This document shows positions 33,146 to 35,739 of a DNA stretch of 35,739 bases, piece after piece. Below the pieces are notes generated by a model. It worked only from the letters and a program-made list of their open reading frames with translations. It had not been told where the DNA came from and searched no databases. The stretch comes from Candidatus Choladousia intestinavium. GTDB lineage: Bacteria > Bacillota > Clostridia > Lachnospirales > Lachnospiraceae. The position numbers and the translations under genes were made by a program. Numbering within the stretch: position 1 is the stretch's first letter; every line of letters begins with the position of its first letter. Location of the stretch: the NCBI GenBank assembly GCA_018712785.1, contig DVGK01000008.1, forward strand, positions 1-35,739, given 5' to 3'.

Positions 33146-33409
33146 TTAGTCCTGCACGTAGGGCATAAGAGCCACGTGGCGGGCTCTCTTGATGGCTACA
33201 GTCAGAGCTCTCTGATGCTTTGCACAGTTTCCTGTGATTCTTCTGGGAAGGATTTTTCCTCTCTCAGAAACGTATCTTTTCAGCTTGTTTACATCCTTGT
33301 AATCGATCTCATTGTTTTCCTTGCCGCAAAATACGCAGACTTTTTTTCTTCTGCGGATGCCGCCTCTTCTCTTCATGGGGGCATCGCCTCTATCTTTATT
33401 AAATGCCAT
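33146..33409 (-). CDS. rpsR: 30S ribosomal protein S18
   Basis: An 87-residue small-subunit protein that pairs with S6 on the platform of the 30S subunit. The signature [33 protein letters not shown] is present. Cys25, Cys28, Cys62 and His65 form a zinc-binding set, so this is the zinc-containing (C+) form. ATG 33409 follows AAAAGGAGG; the longer reading in the same frame is an artefact of the intergenic space. It is the last gene of rpsF-ssb-rpsR. Confidence 0.97.
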   Translation of the reverse strand: MAFNKDRGDAPMKRRGGIRRRKKVCVFCGKENNEIDYKDVNKLKRYVSERGKILPRRITGNCAKHQRALTVAIKRARHVALMPYVQD

Positions 33410-33503
33410 GATGATTGTCCTCCTTTTACGCATACCAGCCGGATTTCCGACCGTTTCTTCTTCCCTGCCCTGTGCAGGAACAGACGGGACTTTTGCTGGT
33501 CTC

Positions 33504-33965
33504 CTAATTAAAGGGGAGCTCCTCGTCAATACCGTCGGGGATATTCATAAATCCGTCCCCAACCGAAGCCTGGCTGGGTGAAGGCATAGACGGTGCTGCC
33601 GGTGACGGAGCGCTCTGACGGGCCATTGCGTTTTCGCTGGATGCCGCCTTGCTCTCAGCAAACTCCTGATCCTCTACAACTACTTCTGTCGTATATACTC
33701 TCTGGCCATCCCGGTTTGTATAGCTGCCTGTCTGAATCCGTCCGGTTACTACGATCTTAATTCCCTGGCGGAAATACTTCTCCGCGAACTCCGCACTGCG
33801 GCCGAAAGCGACACAGCTGATAAAATCAGCGCTGTTTTCCCCGTCTCTGCGGAATCTCCGGTCTACGGCCAACGTATATCTGGCGATAGCCATAGAATTA
33901 TCTCCTGCTGAATACCGGACTTCCGGATCCCTTGTCAAACGCCCCATTAAGATGACTTTATTCAT
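33504..33965 (-). CDS. ssb: Single-stranded DNA-binding protein
   Basis: A 153-residue SSB that coats single-stranded DNA in replication and repair. The OB-fold (about 1-105) starts [19 protein letters not shown] and contains [22 protein letters not shown] Ser/Pro/Ala-rich linker follows, and the tip [10 protein letters not shown] is the conserved acidic tail that recruits partner proteins. AGGAGA lies five bases before ATG. It lies 19 bases after rpsF and 94 before rpsR, the standard order in Firmicutes. Confidence 0.97.
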   Translation of the reverse strand: MNKVILMGRLTRDPEVRYSAGDNSMAIARYTLAVDRRFRRDGENSADFISCVAFGRSAEFAEKYFRQGIKIVVTGRIQTGSYTNRDGQRVYTTEVVVEDQEFAESKAASSENAMARQSAPSPAAPSMPSPSQASVGDGFMNIPDGIDEELPFN

Positions 33966-33984
33966 TCTATCTCCTCTTTTCTAT

Positions 33985-34272
33985 TTATGCATCCTGTCTC
34001 ACGCATAAATATCTGATGACATTGTCCATAATCCGAACACGTCTCTCTACCTCTGCCGGGCAGGACGCATCCGCATCAAAACGAATGAAGTAGTAAAATC
34101 CTTCGCGCATCTTCTGGATCTCATAAGCGAGTCTTCTCTTTCCCCACTCGTCCACCTCTGTCACTGTACCGCCAAACCGCTCGATCTGTGCTTTTACCTT
34201 CTCAATGACAGCGGCTCTGTCCTCGTCTTCAATTTTTGCGCTGAGAACTACTGCTAATTCATACTTGTTCAT
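33985..34272 (-). CDS. rpsF: 30S ribosomal protein S6
   Basis: A 95-residue protein with the S6 pattern: MNKYELAVVLSAKIEDEDR at the start, VEKWGKRRLAYEI-like segment (here VDEWGKRRLAYEI), FYYFIRFDA and VERRVRIMDNVIRYL. AGGAGG lies ten bases before ATG. It heads the rpsF-ssb-rpsR operon behind promoter 34348-34376 and a structured leader. S6 and S18 proteins from many bacteria bind this kind of leader as a pair to limit their own synthesis. Confidence 0.97.
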   Translation of the reverse strand: MNKYELAVVLSAKIEDEDRAAVIEKVKAQIERFGGTVTEVDEWGKRRLAYEIQKMREGFYYFIRFDADASCPAEVERRVRIMDNVIRYLCVRQDA

Positions 34273-34285
34273 GCTTCTCGCACCT

Positions 34286-34324
34286 CCTTGTGGTCTCTGG
34301 CCCCTCTACGGGAGAGGAGCAAGG
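34286..34324 (-). promoter_or_regulatory. rpsF leader RNA, candidate S6:S18 autoregulatory element
   Basis: In the transcript CCTTG (34320-34324 side) pairs with CAAGG (34286-34290 side), which overlaps the AAGGAGG ribosome site. Inside is a second stem CCTCT/AGAGG with loop CCCGT, containing the CCG seen in S6:S18 binding motifs. Position, pairing with the ribosome site and the CCG loop support the assignment; the exact consensus was not checked by alignment. Confidence 0.55.
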
Positions 34325-34347
34325 AAATTGATATATCACGAAAATTG

Positions 34348-34376
34348 ATAATACCATAAAATCTCGCTGATTTCAA
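34348..34376 (-). promoter_or_regulatory. Promoter of rpsF-ssb-rpsR
   Basis: Minus strand TTGAAA (34371-34376) and TATTAT (34348-34353), 17-base spacer. It starts about ten bases beyond the DUF951 stop. Confidence 0.85.
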
Positions 34377-34386
34377 GATTTTTTTA

Positions 34387-34572
34387 TTATTCTTCTTTTT
34401 TTCTCAGTCCCCGGGTATTTTTCTCCACAAGCCTGCGCTCCACCATAATCTGGCGTCCGCAGCCGCAGCATTTTAACCGAAAATCAGCCCCAACCCGCAG
34501 TATTTCCCATTCCTGGCTGCCGCAGGGATGCTTCTTTTTCAGCTTGACAATATCTCCGATCTCGTATTCCAT
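34387..34572 (-). CDS. DUF951 family protein
   Basis: A 61-residue protein with the DUF951 pattern: IGDIVKLKKKHPCGSQEWEILRVGADFRLKCCGCGRQIMVERR. Cys18, Cys35, Cys36 and Cys38 could bind zinc, and the basic, SH3-like character suggests nucleic-acid binding; the function is unknown. Homologues are common in Firmicutes next to rpsF or ychF-type genes. GAGAGGA lies just before the ATG. It is 45 bases after the sirtuin gene and probably in one transcript with it. Confidence 0.88.
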   Translation of the reverse strand: MEYEIGDIVKLKKKHPCGSQEWEILRVGADFRLKCCGCGRQIMVERRLVEKNTRGLRKKEE

Positions 34573-34617
34573 TCTCTCATCCTCTCCCGGCGCACCTGTC
34601 CGTATACCACTGTCTTC

Positions 34618-35340
34618 TTATACCTGTACGGCTCCAAGAATCTCCCCGATGCTGCCCTGTATGAGAAGATCCGCGAACCGATCTCTGGGCGTGGAAGATT
34701 TATTGATTACCACCACATACTTTCCGTTAAAATAATCGATCAGTCCCGCAGCCGGGTACACAGCAAGAGAAGTTCCGCCTATAATCAGAACTTCCGCCTT
34801 TGAAATATAGTCCACGGAATCCCTCATGGTCTTCTGATCCAGGCTCTCCTCATACAGAACCACATCCGGCTTTATGATGCCTCCGCAGGAACATCTGGGA
34901 ACGCCCTGTGCTTCTTTCATGTACTGAGCGTCATAAAAGGCGCCGCACCTCTGGCAGTAATTTCTGTGTACGCTTCCATGAAGCTCCAGTACTCGTCGGC
35001 TTCCCGCCTTCTGATGAAGCCCGTCTATGTTCTGGGTGACCACAGCCTTCAGCTTCCCCTTTTCTTCCAGTTCGGCCAGCTTTCGGTGAGCCGCATTCGG
35101 TTCCGCATCCAGACACAGCATTTTGTCATGGTAAAAGCGGAAAAATTCTTCCGGACTGCGCATAAAAAAGGTATGGCTTAAAATCGTTTCCGGAGGATAG
35201 TCGTATTTTTGATTATACAGCCCATCCACGCTGCGGAAATCCGGTATTCCGCTTTCCGTGGAGACTCCGGCCCCTCCGAAAAAAACAATGTTGCTGCTCT
35301 CTGAAATAATCTCCTGTAATTTTTCTCTGTTTTTATCCAT
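34618..35340 (-). CDS. NAD-dependent protein deacylase, sirtuin family
   Basis: A 240-residue Sir2-type enzyme that removes acyl groups from lysines using NAD+. GAGVSTESGIPDFR (23-36) and TQNIDGLHQKAG (102-113) form the NAD site, His121 is the catalytic base, and Cys129, 132, 150 and 152 bind zinc. There is no signal or membrane segment. The length matches bacterial CobB-like sirtuins. The purine-rich GGAAGGAAG site precedes the ATG. A leader hairpin CTGCTGT/ACAGCAG (35356-35380) lies just upstream. It is 110 bases after the sortase gene in the same direction. Confidence 0.94.
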   Translation of the reverse strand: MDKNREKLQEIISESSNIVFFGGAGVSTESGIPDFRSVDGLYNQKYDYPPETILSHTFFMRSPEEFFRFYHDKMLCLDAEPNAAHRKLAELEEKGKLKAVVTQNIDGLHQKAGSRRVLELHGSVHRNYCQRCGAFYDAQYMKEAQGVPRCSCGGIIKPDVVLYEESLDQKTMRDSVDYISKAEVLIIGGTSLAVYPAAGLIDYFNGKYVVVINKSSTPRDRFADLLIQGSIGEILGAVQV

Positions 35341-35450
35341 GACTTCCTCCTTCCTCTGCTGTTTCCGCTCCTCACAGCAGTCTCAGTCCTCCGATCAGGC
35401 TCCTGTTCCCCGTCTCTCAGATAGATATACCTGCTTCAGACGTTTTCTCT

Positions 35451-35739
35451 TTACTTTTTGGATGCGTACACCTGAGCCAGCCGCCCCATCACCACAAAAC
35501 GGGTGCTATCATCTCCGGTACAAGTAGACAGGGTAACGATCCGGTCGTCTTCTGTCACCTGAAGCCCTGTATTGTCCACCACTGAATTTTGAAAGGCTGT
35601 ATTTACAAACTCCTGGAAATCCTCATCTGAAAAAGAGGTCTGATACGTAAGCCCTGTCTGATTCACTACGGATGCCGAAAAGATCCTGTACTGATAGATA
35701 AAATCCGGTGTAAAAATCCAGAAATATTTGCTTTTATTA
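35451..35739 (-). CDS. Class B sortase, C-terminal part (cut by window edge)
   Basis: The last 95 codons are visible; the gene continues beyond the right edge. The visible part reads YFWIFTPDFIYQYRIFSA, then a helical insert, then RIVTLSTCTGDDSTRFVVMGRL. The catalytic Cys (visible residue 73, in TLSTC) and Arg (visible residue 80, in TRFVV) are present, as is the longer segment before TLSTC that is typical of class B. Sortases join surface proteins to the cell wall or to pilins. The TPRTG adhesin in this window is a plausible substrate, as clostridial class B sortases are known to accept xPxTG signals. Confidence 0.85.
   Translation of the reverse strand, partial: NKSKYFWIFTPDFIYQYRIFSASVVNQTGLTYQTSFSDEDFQEFVNTAFQNSVVDNTGLQVTEDDRIVTLSTCTGDDSTRFVVMGRLAQVYASKK

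Overview
The window looks like chromosomal DNA from a Gram-positive gut Clostridium, most likely of the family Lachnospiraceae. The grounds are strong AGGAGG ribosome sites, consensus TTGACA/TATAAT promoters with 17-bp spacers, a roughly balanced base composition, a clostridial 2[4Fe-4S] ferredoxin, single-chain PurL, c-di-AMP and alarmone signalling genes, sortase with a sortase-anchored adhesin, and the gene orders gdpP-rplI-dnaB and rpsF-ssb-rpsR. Nearly every gene is on the minus strand; only the panE-like gene and the ferredoxin are on plus. There is no sign of a prophage, an intact insertion sequence or a CRISPR array. Species cannot be named from this alone.

Left part (1-5716). A structured non-coding stretch (1-112) is followed by a tRNA-Val/tRNA-Met operon with its own promoter and terminator. 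Next come a PAP2-type membrane phosphatase, a lipoprotein with a low-complexity linker, and a RAYT/Y1-transposase-like protein that has lost its HUH motif. Then comes an unusually long membrane-anchored CapA-family protein, overlapped by four bases with purL.

Middle (5713-18209). purL (purine synthesis) is followed by a helicase carrying a fused PD-(D/E)XK nuclease domain, a ketopantoate-reductase-like gene facing a GNAT acetyltransferase, and an HPr-like protein without the phospho-histidine. Next is a two-gene radical-SAM DNA-repair-type operon under what looks like a LexA/SOS operator. A DUF1858 redox protein follows behind a long structured leader. A 56-residue ferredoxin gene sits on the plus strand, opposite a MerR-family regulator.

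Right part (18339-35739). gdpP (c-di-AMP phosphodiesterase), rplI and dnaB form one operon. Upstream is an alarmone synthetase translationally coupled to an ABC exporter, and upstream of that a 1812-residue surface adhesin: signal peptide, acidic Ser/Glu stalk, TQXA thioester domain, about eleven SpaA-type domains and a TPRTG sortase signal. A glycerate kinase and an orphan BlaI/MecI-type repressor precede it. The rpsF-ssb-rpsR operon has an RNA leader that can pair with its own ribosome site. Farther right are DUF951, a sirtuin and the C-terminal part of a class B sortase cut by the window edge.

Themes linking the genes are nucleotide second messengers (alarmone, c-di-AMP), replication and repair (dnaB, ssb, helicase-nuclease, SOS-linked radical SAM pair), and the cell surface (adhesin, sortase, CapA, lipoprotein, PAP2). 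The most interesting leads are the SOS box on the radical-SAM pair, the covalent-type adhesin with a palindromic operator over its promoter and a possible partner sortase nearby, the HUH-less transposase relative, and the HPr and CapA variants. All family assignments come from reading motifs by eye; no database search was run.
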